Assembly: GCA_963797335.1 (NCBI GenBank)
Contig: CAWCOU010000006.1
Coordinates: forward strand, 930,001 to 994,000
Source: CAWCOU01 sp963797335
GTDB lineage: Bacteria > Pseudomonadota > Gammaproteobacteria > JAURND01
Reading direction: 5' to 3'
Length of the DNA: 64,000 bases
Position numbers and translations under genes: made by a program. The notes under the pieces are model-generated. The model did not search any database, had not been told where the DNA came from, and saw only the letters and a list, made by a program, of their open reading frames with translations. Of the stretch, positions 54,003 through 63,367 are shown in pieces (position 1 is the stretch's first letter; each line of letters opens with the position of its first letter).

Positions 54003-54191
54003 CTAAGAGCGCAACAACATGACTAACAAACCAATGAAGGCGATGAGCAGTAGAGCTAGAATGCCTAGGGTGTAAATACTTTTTCCTAAGTTTTCGCGAG
54101 AAAAAGCGGCGGGGTTGTTTTTTATTTGGTGATACAGCAAGAATCCTAATAATAAACAACCCAGCAGAAATAGTAATGCACCCCAGTCCAC
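54003..54191 (-). CDS. Small two-helix membrane protein
   Basis: 62 aa from a GTG start that overlaps the pyk stop by one base (TAGTG), so it is translationally coupled to pyk. Two hydrophobic helices (LLFLLGCLLLGFLLY and LGILALLLIAFIGLLVMLL) flank a short polar loop. No family recognised. Confidence 0.65.
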   Translation of the reverse strand: MDWGALLFLLGCLLLGFLLYHQIKNNPAAFSRENLGKSIYTLGILALLLIAFIGLLVMLLRS

Positions 54192-55627
54192 TAGGCTATT
54201 CCATCGACACGGACGACTTTTAAGGTATTTGTGCCGCCTAATACGCCCATGTTATCACCGCGGGTTAATAGAATTAAATCCCCTTCTTGGATATAATTTT
54301 TTTCTTTCAGCAGATTCACACAGGCGGCATTAATTTCATCGCTATCCACTTGAGTGACATCGAAGGAGAGTGGGAAAACGTCGCGGTAAACGGTCATTTT
54401 TCCTAAGGTCAGTTGGTTACGGCTTAGGGCATAGATGGGGATGCCGGTGCGGGTGCGGGACATCATTAATGGCGTGTTGCCTGATTCCGTTAACGCGATG
54501 ATGGCTTTAATGGCTAGGTGATTGGCCGTAAAAATAGTGGCCATGGCAATGGCTTCATCGATATGGTTGAAATGCGTTTCCGTGTGATGATTGATGCCGC
54601 CTAACATTTGACGCTCTTTTTCTGCGGCCAGACACACACGAGACATGGTTTCTATGACTTTGCCAGGATGCTGACCCACTGCCGTTTCCGCTGACGTCAT
54701 GACCGCATCGGTTTGATCCAATACAGCATTGGAAACGTCGGATACTTCCGCGCGGGTCGGCACTGCGCTTTGAATCATGCTTTCCATCATTTGGGTGGCG
54801 GTAATAACCGGTCGATTTAAGGCGCGGGCGCGTCGAATCATGTGTTTTTGCGCGCCTGGTACTTCGGCATCCCCGATTTCGATGGCTAAATCACCTCGTG
54901 CCACCATGATGCCGTCAGAGGCAATGATAATTTCGTCAATATTGACCAATGCTTCGGCACGTTCGATTTTGGCAATAATGCCGGCTTCACTTCCGGCTGC
55001 TTTCAATAAGGCGCGGGCGGCGTGGATATCGCTGGCATCGCGTGGAAAAGAAACGGCGATGTAATCGACGTTCGCGGCAACCGCTACTAATAAATCCGCT
55101 TTGTCTTTGTCCGTCAAAGCCGCTGCGGTTAGGCCTCCGCCCAAGCGATTAATACCTTTGTTATTGGATAATTCGCCACCGACTTTAACTTGGCAAATGA
55201 CGCGCGGACCTTCCACTTGCTTGACTAATAACACAATGCGGCCATCATCCAATAATAAGGTATCGCCAGCCTTGACGTCGTCGGGGAGTTGTTTGTAGTC
55301 GATGCCGACACTGACATCGTTGCCTGAGGTCACGGATAAGCTCGCATCCAAAATAAATTGAGCATTGGTTTGTAACTGCACCTTGCCTTTTTGAAAACGG
55401 GAGATGCGGATTTTAGGGCCTTGCAAATCGGCCATGATGCCTATGGTTAAGCCCAGTTTGGCAGCACAGGCTCGAACAGCATCGATGCGAGTTTGCGCCA
55501 TATCGGCACCGTGCGAAAAATTAATGCGCACCATGTTGGTTCCCGCCCGAAGTAAATCTTCCAATGCTTTGGGGCTATCAGTGGCTGGGCCTAAGGTGGC
55601 GACAATTTTAGTTCTTCTTAATGACAT
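54191..55627 (-). CDS. pyk: Pyruvate kinase
   Basis: 478 aa. RRTKIVATLGPATDSPKALE at the start, SFPRDASDIHAARALLK, the signature IIAKIERAEALVNIDEII and MVARGDLAIEIG are all diagnostic. Converts PEP + ADP to pyruvate + ATP, last step of glycolysis. It is nearer PykA (480) than PykF (470) in length. Fourth gene of tkt-gap-pgk-pyk (68 bp after pgk). Confidence 0.97.
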   Translation of the reverse strand: MSLRRTKIVATLGPATDSPKALEDLLRAGTNMVRINFSHGADMAQTRIDAVRACAAKLGLTIGIMADLQGPKIRISRFQKGKVQLQTNAQFILDASLSVTSGNDVSVGIDYKQLPDDVKAGDTLLLDDGRIVLLVKQVEGPRVICQVKVGGELSNNKGINRLGGGLTAAALTDKDKADLLVAVAANVDYIAVSFPRDASDIHAARALLKAAGSEAGIIAKIERAEALVNIDEIIIASDGIMVARGDLAIEIGDAEVPGAQKHMIRRARALNRPVITATQMMESMIQSAVPTRAEVSDVSNAVLDQTDAVMTSAETAVGQHPGKVIETMSRVCLAAEKERQMLGGINHHTETHFNHIDEAIAMATIFTANHLAIKAIIALTESGNTPLMMSRTRTGIPIYALSRNQLTLGKMTVYRDVFPLSFDVTQVDSDEINAACVNLLKEKNYIQEGDLILLTRGDNMGVLGGTNTLKVVRVDGIA

Positions 55628-55695
55628 AAAATCTCCGAATGCGACATAACAAAAAAGTGGAACCCACTCATGGGTTGGGGTTGAATTCCGTAAAA

Positions 55696-56871
55696 TTATT
55701 GAGCTGCTTTCTCCAGTGCAGCGATGGCCGGCAGTTTTTTACCTTCCAAAAATTCCAGGAAAGCGCCACCGCCGGTGGAAACATATGATAGCTTGTCTTC
55801 GATATCGTATTTTTCAATGGCAGCCAGGGTATCACCGCCACCCGCGATAGAAAAAGCATGGCTTTTGGCAATGGCTTTCGCCAAAGTATGGGTGCCTTCC
55901 CCGAAGGCCTGCCATTCAAATACGCCGACTGGGCCATTCCAAATAATGGAATTTGCTTGAAGAATTTGATCTGCTAAATGTTGCGATGACTCTGGACCTA
56001 AATCCAAAATCATCTCGTCGGCGGCGACATCGCTGATTTTCTTGACCACGCCTGGTGCTTCCGGAGAAAAATTTTTCGCCACTACCACATCGACCGGTAT
56101 GGGGATGGTGACGCCCCGATCTTTGGCGATACGCAATAATCGTTGGGCTTCGGAAACTAATTCGGGCTCGTATAAGGATTTGCCTACCGAATAACCCGCC
56201 GCGGCAATAAAGGTATTGGCGATGCCGCCGCCGACGATCAGTTGGTCGACAAGTTTGAGTAAAGATTCCAGCACCTGTAGTTTAGACGATACCTTAGAAC
56301 CACCGACAATCGCAATCAACGGATGTTTGGGGTTAGCCATGGCTTTTTGCAGGGCATTTAATTCATTGACCAGCAACGGACCGGCACAGGCAATGGGCGC
56401 AAACTCTATTACGCCACACGTCGACGCTTCGGCACGATGGGCGGTCGCGAAGGCATCCATGACAAACACATCGCACATGGCCGCCATTTTTTTGGCTAAT
56501 TCCGGATCATTTTTTTTCTCACCGAGATTAAAACGCACATTTTCTAACACCACTACCTCACCGGCAGCAACGTTGATATTTTGCGTTAACCAATCGCGTT
56601 GAAACCGAACCGGATGAGCCAGTAAATGTTTTAAATGTTCAGCGATCGGTTCCAAGGTATAGGCTGGATCGTAGTTCCCTTCTTCCGGACGCCCTAAATG
56701 CGACATCACCAACACACCGGCGTTCTTTTGCAGGCAATATTCAATCGTCGGTAACGCAGCTAAGATGCGTGCGTCGCTGGTGATACGGCCATTGGCCATA
56801 GGAACGTTTAAATCTTCGCGAATCAACACTCGTTTATTTTCTAAATCAATATCGGATAATTTCAACAGAGG
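55696..56871 (-). CDS. pgk: Phosphoglycerate kinase
   Basis: 391 aa. Signature RVLIREDLNVPMANGRI, SHLGRPEEG, VMDAFATAHRAEAST and AIAGGGDTLAAIEKY. Makes 3-phosphoglycerate and ATP from 1,3-bisphosphoglycerate. The frame is open ten codons further (56901), but ATG 56871 starts MPLLKLSDIDLENKRV as in E. coli. It lies 55 bp after gap. Confidence 0.96.
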   Translation of the reverse strand, partial: PLLKLSDIDLENKRVLIREDLNVPMANGRITSDARILAALPTIEYCLQKNAGVLVMSHLGRPEEGNYDPAYTLEPIAEHLKHLLAHPVRFQRDWLTQNINVAAGEVVVLENVRFNLGEKKNDPELAKKMAAMCDVFVMDAFATAHRAEASTCGVIEFAPIACAGPLLVNELNALQKAMANPKHPLIAIVGGSKVSSKLQVLESLLKLVDQLIVGGGIANTFIAAAGYSVGKSLYEPELVSEAQRLLRIAKDRGVTIPIPVDVVVAKNFSPEAPGVVKKISDVAADEMILDLGPESSQHLADQILQANSIIWNGPVGVFEWQAFGEGTHTLAKAIAKSHAFSIAGGGDTLAAIEKYDIEDKLSYVSTGGGAFLEFLEGKKLPAIAALEKAAQ

Positions 56872-56926
56872 CATAAGTATCTCATCAAAGCACAGGCTCA
56901 TTCATTTTGATTTATCGGGTTTGGGT

Positions 56927-57937
56927 TTATTTCGCTCGCATCAATGCCAATGTTGTATCCAGCATACGATTGGAAAAACCCCATTCGTTATCGTACCAAC
57001 CCAATACTTTGACCGTATGGCCAATGACTTTAGTTAACGTAGCATCAAAGGTACAGGACACGGGGTTGTGGTTGAAATCCACGGAAACCAATTCTTCGTC
57101 ACAATAATCCATAATACCCTTGAGTTCGTGTTCCGACGCCGTTTTCATAATGGCATTGACTTCTTTGACATTACTTTCTTGCGCAGAACGAAAAGTAAGG
57201 TCAATGAGGGAAACATTAATGGTGGGTACGCGAACGGCAAAACCATCGAGCTTGCCCGCCAATTCGGGAATCACTAATCCCACTGCGGCGGCTGCACCTG
57301 TTTTAGTCGGGATCATCGAGTGGGTAGCCGAACGTGCCCGACGAATATCGGGGTGGTAGACGTCAATCAGTTTTTGATCGTTGGTATACGAATGCACCGT
57401 GGTCATCAAGCCTTCGACAATACCAATTTTTTCGTGCAAGGCTTTCGCCATGGGCGCTATGCAATTGGTGGTGCAAGAAGCATTGGAAATCACCGAGTCG
57501 CTGGCTTTTAGTGTTTGGTGATTGACGCCGTAAACAATCGTGGCATCGACGTCGTTGCCAGCGGGAGCAGAAATAATGACCTTTTTCGCGCCAGCTTGTA
57601 AATGCGGTTCGGCTTGTTTTTTGCTGGTAAATAATCCCGTGCATTCCAACACGACATCGACTCCCAACTCTCGCCAGGGTAACTTAGCGGGGTCACGTTC
57701 GGCGACGACGCGAATGGCATCGCCGTTCACGATTAAAGAATCGCCAGACACCGTCACTTCCCCTTGGAAGCGGCCGTGCACCGTGTCGTGACGGGTTAAG
57801 TACGCATTAATTTTCGCATCGCCTAAATCGTTGATGGCGACAATCTGTACTTGCTGACGGTAACCGGATTCATATACAGCGCGTAAGATATTTCTGCCGA
57901 TACGACCATAGCCGTTAATCGCTATTTTAATTGTCAT
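56927..57937 (-). CDS. gap: Glyceraldehyde-3-phosphate dehydrogenase (Gap/Epd type)
   Basis: 336 aa. IKIAINGYGRIGRNILRAVY starts the NAD domain; the catalytic cysteine is in SNASCTTNCIAPMAK. GLGWYDNEWGFSNRM-type ending (VLGWYDNEWGFSNRMLDTTL) resembles Epd and alpha-proteobacterial Gap more than enteric GapA, and its tkt-gap-pgk place equals that of epd in E. coli. Since no other gap is in view, a glycolytic role is likely. ATG 57937 has GGAG 10 nt upstream and gives the family start; the frame opens at 57958. Confidence 0.93.
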   Translation of the reverse strand: MTIKIAINGYGRIGRNILRAVYESGYRQQVQIVAINDLGDAKINAYLTRHDTVHGRFQGEVTVSGDSLIVNGDAIRVVAERDPAKLPWRELGVDVVLECTGLFTSKKQAEPHLQAGAKKVIISAPAGNDVDATIVYGVNHQTLKASDSVISNASCTTNCIAPMAKALHEKIGIVEGLMTTVHSYTNDQKLIDVYHPDIRRARSATHSMIPTKTGAAAAVGLVIPELAGKLDGFAVRVPTINVSLIDLTFRSAQESNVKEVNAIMKTASEHELKGIMDYCDEELVSVDFNHNPVSCTFDATLTKVIGHTVKVLGWYDNEWGFSNRMLDTTLALMRAK

Positions 57938-57998
57938 TTCTTTTTCTCCAATAGACACAGGATGGGTCTTGGGAACTTAACCGGGGATTGAACCGAAT

Positions 57999-59993
57999 CT
58001 ACAATAAAGACTTCACTGCTTTTTCAATGTGTTCGACGGTAATTCCTAAAACGGTAAATATTTCTTGGGCAGGGGCTGATTCTCCATAACGATTCAAACC
58101 AATAATCTTGCCCTGTTGGCCAACGTATTTGTACCAGAAATCGGCGCTGGCTGCTTCTACCGCGACTCGCGCCTTGACTTTGCGCGGTAACACCGATTCT
58201 TGGTAACTGGTTTCCTGATGATCGAACACGGTGGTCGAAGGCATGGAGACGACCCGAATGCGGTGACCATGTTTGCTCAACTGCTGAGCGGCTTGCACGG
58301 CCAAATGCACTTCCGAGCCAGTGGCGATGATAATCGCCTCTGGGCTACCATTGCAATCGACTAAAATGTAGCCACCTCGTTTTATCTGCTGCAGCATTTT
58401 TTTATCGCGACTCATGGCCGGTAAATTTTGCCGCGTCAGCAACAAGCAGGAAGGTCCTTGCAAATGCTCGATGGCTTCTTGCCAAGCCACTGCCGTTTCC
58501 ACTAAATCACACGGCCGCCAGACAGTGACGTTTGGGGTCAGTCGCAAAATAGCCGCGTGTTCGATGGGTTGATGGGTGGGGCCATCTTCCCCCAAACCAA
58601 TGGAATCATGGGTCAACACGTAAATAACCCGTTGTTTCATCATGGCAGCTAAACGGATGGCATTACGCCCGTAATCGACAAAGGTCAGGAAGGTTCCGCC
58701 GTAAGGAATGAAACCACCGTGCAAGGCTAACCCGTTGAGAATGGTAAACATGCCAAACTCACGCACACCGTAGTGGATATAATTACCCATGGGATCGTGT
58801 TGATTAAACACTCGGGAGATACTGGTCCAGGTATTATTGGATCCGGTCAGATCCGCAGAACCCCCGATCAGTTCCGGCAACATGGGTGCCATGGCGTTTA
58901 AGCAAAGCTCGGAGGCTTTGCGGGTGGCGACTTCCTGCGGTTTATCGTTGGCGCCACGGATAAATACCTCCATTCGGCTTTCCCATTCTTTCGGTAACTG
59001 GTGGTTAACCCGACGCAGAAATTCTTCCGCAAGAATGGCGTTGGCCTTACGATAATCGTTAAATTTCTCTTTCCACTGTTCTTCCAGCTCTGCACCCAAT
59101 TTTTTGGCATTCCACTCGGTGTAAATGTCTTGGGGAATGGTAAACGCAGGATGCTCCCAACCCAGTTGTTCGCGCACTAAAGCCACTTCCGGTTCGCCCA
59201 AGGGTGAACCGTGGGTTTTAGCGGTGCCGCGCAGATTAGGTGAGCCAAAGCCGATCTGCGTTTTGCAGCAGATCAAGCTGGGGCGATCGGTGACGAAGCG
59301 CGCCTCTTCAATGGCACTGTAGATACTGTCAGAATTATGGCCGTCGACGTGCGGCACGACGTGCCAACCATAGGCTTCGAAGCGTTTGCTGGTGTCGTCG
59401 GTGAACCAGCCACGGATATCGCCGTCGATGGAAATGCCGTTATCATCGTAGAAAACAATCAGCTTACCTAGAGCAAGGGTGCCTGCTAATGAGGCCACTT
59501 CATGGGAAACACCTTCCATCAAACAACCGTCGCCGACAAAGACGTAGGTGAAGTGATCGACAATGTCTAAGCCACCGCGGTTAAATTGCGCAGCCAATAC
59601 TTTCTCGGCAATGGCCATACCTACGGCATTGCCCAGACCTTGGCCTAGGGGGCCGGTGGTGGTTTCTACACCGGGGGTGTAACCAAATTCCGGATGGCCG
59701 GGGGTGCGGGAATGCAATTGTCGGAAGCGCTTGAGGTCGTCGATATTGAGGTTGTAGCCGGTGAGGTGTAGCAAAGAATAGTGCAGCATGGAACCATGAC
59801 CGTTAGAGACGATGAAGCGATCACGGTTGATCCAATGGGGGTTAGCTGGGTTATGACGCAAGAAGTCGTTCCATAAGACTTCGGCAATGTCAGCCATGCC
59901 CATGGGCATTCCGGGGTGACCGGAGTTGGCTTTTTGGACGGCATCAACGCTGAGCATACGGATGGCGTTAGCTAGCTCTAAACGGGTGGGCAT
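57999..59993 (-). CDS. tkt: Transketolase
   Basis: 664-aa thiamine-diphosphate enzyme (E. coli TktA 663). MPTRLELANAIRMLSVDAVQ, ANSGHPGMPMGMA, the ThDP motif VFVGDGCLMEGVSHEVASLA and the C-terminal LTHDSIGLGEDGPTHQPIEH are diagnostic. It shuttles two-carbon units between pentose and triose phosphates. First gene of the tkt-gap-pgk-pyk-small membrane protein operon, with promoter 60049-60077 and AGGAG before the ATG. Confidence 0.97.
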   Translation of the reverse strand: MPTRLELANAIRMLSVDAVQKANSGHPGMPMGMADIAEVLWNDFLRHNPANPHWINRDRFIVSNGHGSMLHYSLLHLTGYNLNIDDLKRFRQLHSRTPGHPEFGYTPGVETTTGPLGQGLGNAVGMAIAEKVLAAQFNRGGLDIVDHFTYVFVGDGCLMEGVSHEVASLAGTLALGKLIVFYDDNGISIDGDIRGWFTDDTSKRFEAYGWHVVPHVDGHNSDSIYSAIEEARFVTDRPSLICCKTQIGFGSPNLRGTAKTHGSPLGEPEVALVREQLGWEHPAFTIPQDIYTEWNAKKLGAELEEQWKEKFNDYRKANAILAEEFLRRVNHQLPKEWESRMEVFIRGANDKPQEVATRKASELCLNAMAPMLPELIGGSADLTGSNNTWTSISRVFNQHDPMGNYIHYGVREFGMFTILNGLALHGGFIPYGGTFLTFVDYGRNAIRLAAMMKQRVIYVLTHDSIGLGEDGPTHQPIEHAAILRLTPNVTVWRPCDLVETAVAWQEAIEHLQGPSCLLLTRQNLPAMSRDKKMLQQIKRGGYILVDCNGSPEAIIIATGSEVHLAVQAAQQLSKHGHRIRVVSMPSTTVFDHQETSYQESVLPRKVKARVAVEAASADFWYKYVGQQGKIIGLNRYGESAPAQEIFTVLGITVEHIEKAVKSLL

Positions 59994-60048
59994 GTTTTAC
60001 AACTCCTGGTTCCAAGAGGCGTGGTTTTTTAAAGTCATGGCTGGGGGG

Positions 60049-60077
60049 ATTATTCTACGCGGAAGGCCGGGAGTCAA
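60049..60077 (-). promoter_or_regulatory. Sigma-70 promoter of the glycolytic operon
   Basis: TTGACT (60072-60077) and AATAAT (60049-60054) with 17-bp spacing on the minus strand, about 55 bp before the tkt ATG. Five of six bases match consensus in each box. Confidence 0.6.
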
Positions 60078-60134
60078 TTTTCTTCTTAGCAATGACCTAA
60101 ACCCAGGGCCAATCATCTCGTTACCGACAAGTTG

Positions 60135-60162
60135 CGTCATCCCAGCTGGCTGCCAGGACGAC
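60135..60162. repeat. CGTCATCCCAGC...GACGACG hairpin
   Basis: Imperfect palindrome CGTCATCCCAGCTGGCTGCC with its complement in AGGACGACG. A weak copy of the hairpin type seen after gltA (7522) and in the arms at 26769-26884. Located between tkt and the 60200 gene. Confidence 0.5.
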
Positions 60163-60199
60163 GTGCTAGGGTTTGGCTCATCATCAAATGGAAGCGGGG

Positions 60200-61585
60200 C
60201 TATTTCTTGAAGGATGAGGAACTACTTATTACTGATCCTGTATCACTATTTGAATTAACAACTCCAACACCCGGCAAATTTGGATTCGATATATCTTCTG
60301 CAAAATCGTTTAATGCATGGGATCCCGGGGATCCCGGTCCCAGCAGTGGGTCTTTCATAAAGGCTCGTTCAGTCTCACTTAATTTAGCATCTAACCGGTT
60401 TACGTAGCCACGAGCATAGTATTTTTTTAATACATCTAGACTCAGACGATAAATCAGAATACCGGCAAGGGCGGCGGGTATAGCCATTTTATGCGAGAAC
60501 TGTTGACTGGCGCGCATCATTAGATCTCCTGTTGTGCCACCTATAGCGGAGGCTCGAAGATGCGCAGCAGCGGTGATCATGTTTAATTTTTTATTAGCAT
60601 AACAGGCTCTTTCTTCATTGAACGGCGGATAACGTTCGAATTTTTCTAAAGTCCTTTTACCCTGATGCCTGGATTCCACAACACTTTTTTTATTTTGTGT
60701 CGCCAAATATAAACACAAGCTGCCTATGGCGGCGACTTCCCCCGCAAAGCCATAGAAATTTTGACGCGACTTAATATCACCATAAGCTTTAACGGCATCG
60801 GCTAAGAGGTCAGCGGAAATAGCCGTGTCTAACACCCCAGTTCTTTTGGCATCAAAATCATCCCAGCAAGACTTTACGCCAACAGGGAGCCCTATATAAC
60901 GTGCTCTTCCCTCATCTTGTAGACGATTTTTTAGCATCAAATCTGCATTTTCAAATACAGATAATTGACAATAATAATTTGTTACAAAAGAAAGGGATGC
61001 CAAACCGATCATCAGCCGAAAATCGAACGTCTGCTGATCCAATAGCGGTACAACGATCTGAGTATAGAGTATGATGACATTATGGCTGGAAGCCAGACTT
61101 TTGATGGCCGCCGCGGCATGATTCTTTAGCTTTTTTTTGTGAATAGTAGTGTCGAAATCATCGTTTTCCTCTAGATTCACCTCCTCTGCAAGTTCGCGTC
61201 TTTCTTCACGTTCTTGATCCTTTCGTGACTGCAGGTAGTAATTGTATTGCACTCGTGCCGATTGCATGCCTGTATATAAAAGGAAAGGGCAAACGGCTAC
61301 CATAGTCCAATAACTGACGTCGGCTGCTTCGCTGGTAGTAGAATTTAGGGGGAGATAGCTAAATACGGTATTGGTTATCAATTGCGCTAACTTAGCACCG
61401 CCCACCATCGAGCCGGCAATTTCAGGAACAGATCCGAAGAGAGCTGCCAATTTTTTCGCTTGCTCAAACGCTTTCTGCTTAGCCGTCGGTCTTAATAGAA
61501 TCTGAGATTCTTCTGTTGCAAAACTTGATACATTAGAGCTTTCTGTACTGAGTCCGCTAGCACTCATTTTTTTTTCGTCAGCCAT
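60200..61585 (-). CDS. Multi-membrane hypothetical protein, tandem family member A
   Basis: 461 aa. About five hydrophobic segments (e.g. SYWTMVAVCPFLLYTGM, MIGLASLSFVTNYYCQLSVF, AGEVAAIGSLCLYLATQ, IPAALAGILIYRLSLDVLKK). It shares AQLITN/AQLLSN, IKSLA, FxxNYYCxLS, DLDAKxTGxLDxAIxADxxxDA and LKKYxAGxY-type blocks with the next gene (about one-third identity). N- and C-termini are Ser-rich and disordered. No known domain or signal peptide. Possibly a membrane-active effector; unproven. Confidence 0.75.
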   Translation of the reverse strand: MADEKKMSASGLSTESSNVSSFATEESQILLRPTAKQKAFEQAKKLAALFGSVPEIAGSMVGGAKLAQLITNTVFSYLPLNSTTSEAADVSYWTMVAVCPFLLYTGMQSARVQYNYYLQSRKDQEREERRELAEEVNLEENDDFDTTIHKKKLKNHAAAAIKSLASSHNVIILYTQIVVPLLDQQTFDFRLMIGLASLSFVTNYYCQLSVFENADLMLKNRLQDEGRARYIGLPVGVKSCWDDFDAKRTGVLDTAISADLLADAVKAYGDIKSRQNFYGFAGEVAAIGSLCLYLATQNKKSVVESRHQGKRTLEKFERYPPFNEERACYANKKLNMITAAAHLRASAIGGTTGDLMMRASQQFSHKMAIPAALAGILIYRLSLDVLKKYYARGYVNRLDAKLSETERAFMKDPLLGPGSPGSHALNDFAEDISNPNLPGVGVVNSNSDTGSVISSSSSFKK

Positions 61586-61690
61586 TATTATCTTCCTTTA
61601 TTTAAAAAATACGCTTTTTTTTGTATTACAGTAACAGATTGGCTGCTGTAAAGATACTTAACATTTTATTGGCTCCATTCTCACCCTTGG

Positions 61691-63061
61691 TTATTTTCTA
61701 GAAATTCCGGCCACGAGTTCATCATCCGAACCTGAATTAATTGACCCTCTACTTCCGCTAGCAGGAATATCGGGTAACACATCCGGTAACCCAGGAGTTC
61801 TTGCTCCTCCTAATTGTCTATACTGAGTCTCTAAACTTCTGGAAGTTCGTATCTTATTGCGACCTAATATCGGCTTCTTCGGTGATGGTGAAATTAATCT
61901 TTGCGGTGAGAAAGGCGAGTCTCCGGGATAAGGGCTTGGATTTATGAGAGCTTCTGTCAGTCCTTCGTGGCACGTTTGTGGATAGGTACCTGCAAAATAT
62001 TTTTTCAGTACGTCTGAACTAAAGCGCCAAATTAATATTCCTAGGATGGGTGCAGGCAATGCGGTTTCATTCTTATCAGAAACCTGCTTCCCGATACGAA
62101 CCACTGTATCTGCAACGGAACCACCTATGGCGAAACCGCGCAACTGCGCAGCTGCCCTAATGATATTTACTTCTTTATTGAAGCACTTGCTATTTTCCTC
62201 CCTGTTTCCCGCTTCGTCGGTAAAGACTGTTGATAACTTCAATTGCCCTGCTTTTTTGAACTCCCTGAATTTTTTCTGGTTTTGATAAGCTGTAATAACG
62301 GATAAAACGCCGATGGCCGCTAACTCACTCGCATATTCTAGGGTCTGTGAGTTTTGTATGCCACTGTAATCCATGGCATCTGTCATAATATCCGCAGCAA
62401 TGGCAACATCAAGTATGCCTGTCAGTTTGGCATCGAGGTCAGAGAGACAAGGTTTTGCCTCTCTTAATGTTTCAATTTGGCTCGTTCTATGCATTCTATT
62501 GACAGTCTGATAAAGTGATAATTCGCAATAATAATTTGCGCTAAAAGAAGTGAGCATTAATCCCAGAACTACCCAGGAGTTCAACGGGTCTTGTGGCTTG
62601 ATTGATTTTGCCAACTGCACACAAATGGTGGAATACAGTACGGGCAAGTTTGGGCTCTTAGCCAGACTTTTGACTATGGCTGAGACGTGTTCTCCTATTT
62701 TTTCTCCCGCAGTCGAAATGCTGGGTGAGGGCTCGAGGGTATTAATAAGTGCATGATAATTTTGATAATACGCCCTTGTTCCCTGCACACCTCCGTATAG
62801 CAACAACGGAGACATCGCTAAAAATGTGTAGAAATTAACGTCCTCTTCCGTATAACTGGGGGAATACGTCCAGTATTTTGGTAGAGTTATTAATAATGCA
62901 TTGCTCAGCAGTTGTGCTAATTTCACACTGCCGATCATACAACCGCTGGTAGACGTGGCTGCGGCTGTGAAAGCAATGACATTTTTAAATCCTAAACGGA
63001 TCAATCGCCCCCATGAAAATCCTTGTTCGTCTTGAGCTGTTTCCTTGTTATCAGAAGCCAT
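61691..63061 (-). CDS. Multi-membrane hypothetical protein, tandem family member B
   Basis: 456 aa. Paralogue of the 60200 product over residues 20-370: AQLLSNALLITLP, FLAMSPLLLYGGVQGTRAYY, VLGLMLTSFSANYYCELSLY, DLDAKLTGILDVAIAADIMT and APILGILIWRFSSDVLKKYF. The C-terminal 100 residues are Pro/Ser/Arg-rich. GGAG lies just before the ATG. Unknown function. It is 105 bp upstream of member A. Confidence 0.75.
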   Translation of the reverse strand: MASDNKETAQDEQGFSWGRLIRLGFKNVIAFTAAATSTSGCMIGSVKLAQLLSNALLITLPKYWTYSPSYTEEDVNFYTFLAMSPLLLYGGVQGTRAYYQNYHALINTLEPSPSISTAGEKIGEHVSAIVKSLAKSPNLPVLYSTICVQLAKSIKPQDPLNSWVVLGLMLTSFSANYYCELSLYQTVNRMHRTSQIETLREAKPCLSDLDAKLTGILDVAIAADIMTDAMDYSGIQNSQTLEYASELAAIGVLSVITAYQNQKKFREFKKAGQLKLSTVFTDEAGNREENSKCFNKEVNIIRAAAQLRGFAIGGSVADTVVRIGKQVSDKNETALPAPILGILIWRFSSDVLKKYFAGTYPQTCHEGLTEALINPSPYPGDSPFSPQRLISPSPKKPILGRNKIRTSRSLETQYRQLGGARTPGLPDVLPDIPASGSRGSINSGSDDELVAGISRK

Positions 63062-63367
63062 CGTGTTCTCCTTTATTCTTTTTTTATAATCATTCCCTCA
63101 TTTCTCAAATAAGGAAATAGTAGTAGTTGTATTAATTTATTTATGAGAATTTTTTCGCTTCGTATTTGGTTCATAATTATCGGATAGGTCATCACAATAT
63201 ACAAATGTTAAAATTACGAGCTATTTAAAAACGTAATTTTAGTTGTGTTTTTCTATTTTTGAGATAAAAGCTGTGGGTTCGAATATTTACGAAGATGAGT
63301 GGGCGTTCAACGGGGGGGGGGAAGCGTGACGACAGAGGGGATAGTTATTGTTGAAGGTGAATTCCCA
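63062..63367. other. Intergenic region with a G10 tract
   Basis: 306 bp between members B and C, AT-rich near B. A run of ten G (63312-63321) lies about 250 bp before the start of member B and 46 bp after the stop of member C. No ORF, no clear hairpin terminator, and no PmrA-type repeat was found. A homopolymer this long could slip. Confidence 0.6.

Noticed and set aside
63180..63250. TTAAA repeats before member B as a PmrA box
   Set aside because: Spacing is 17 bp, not 11.
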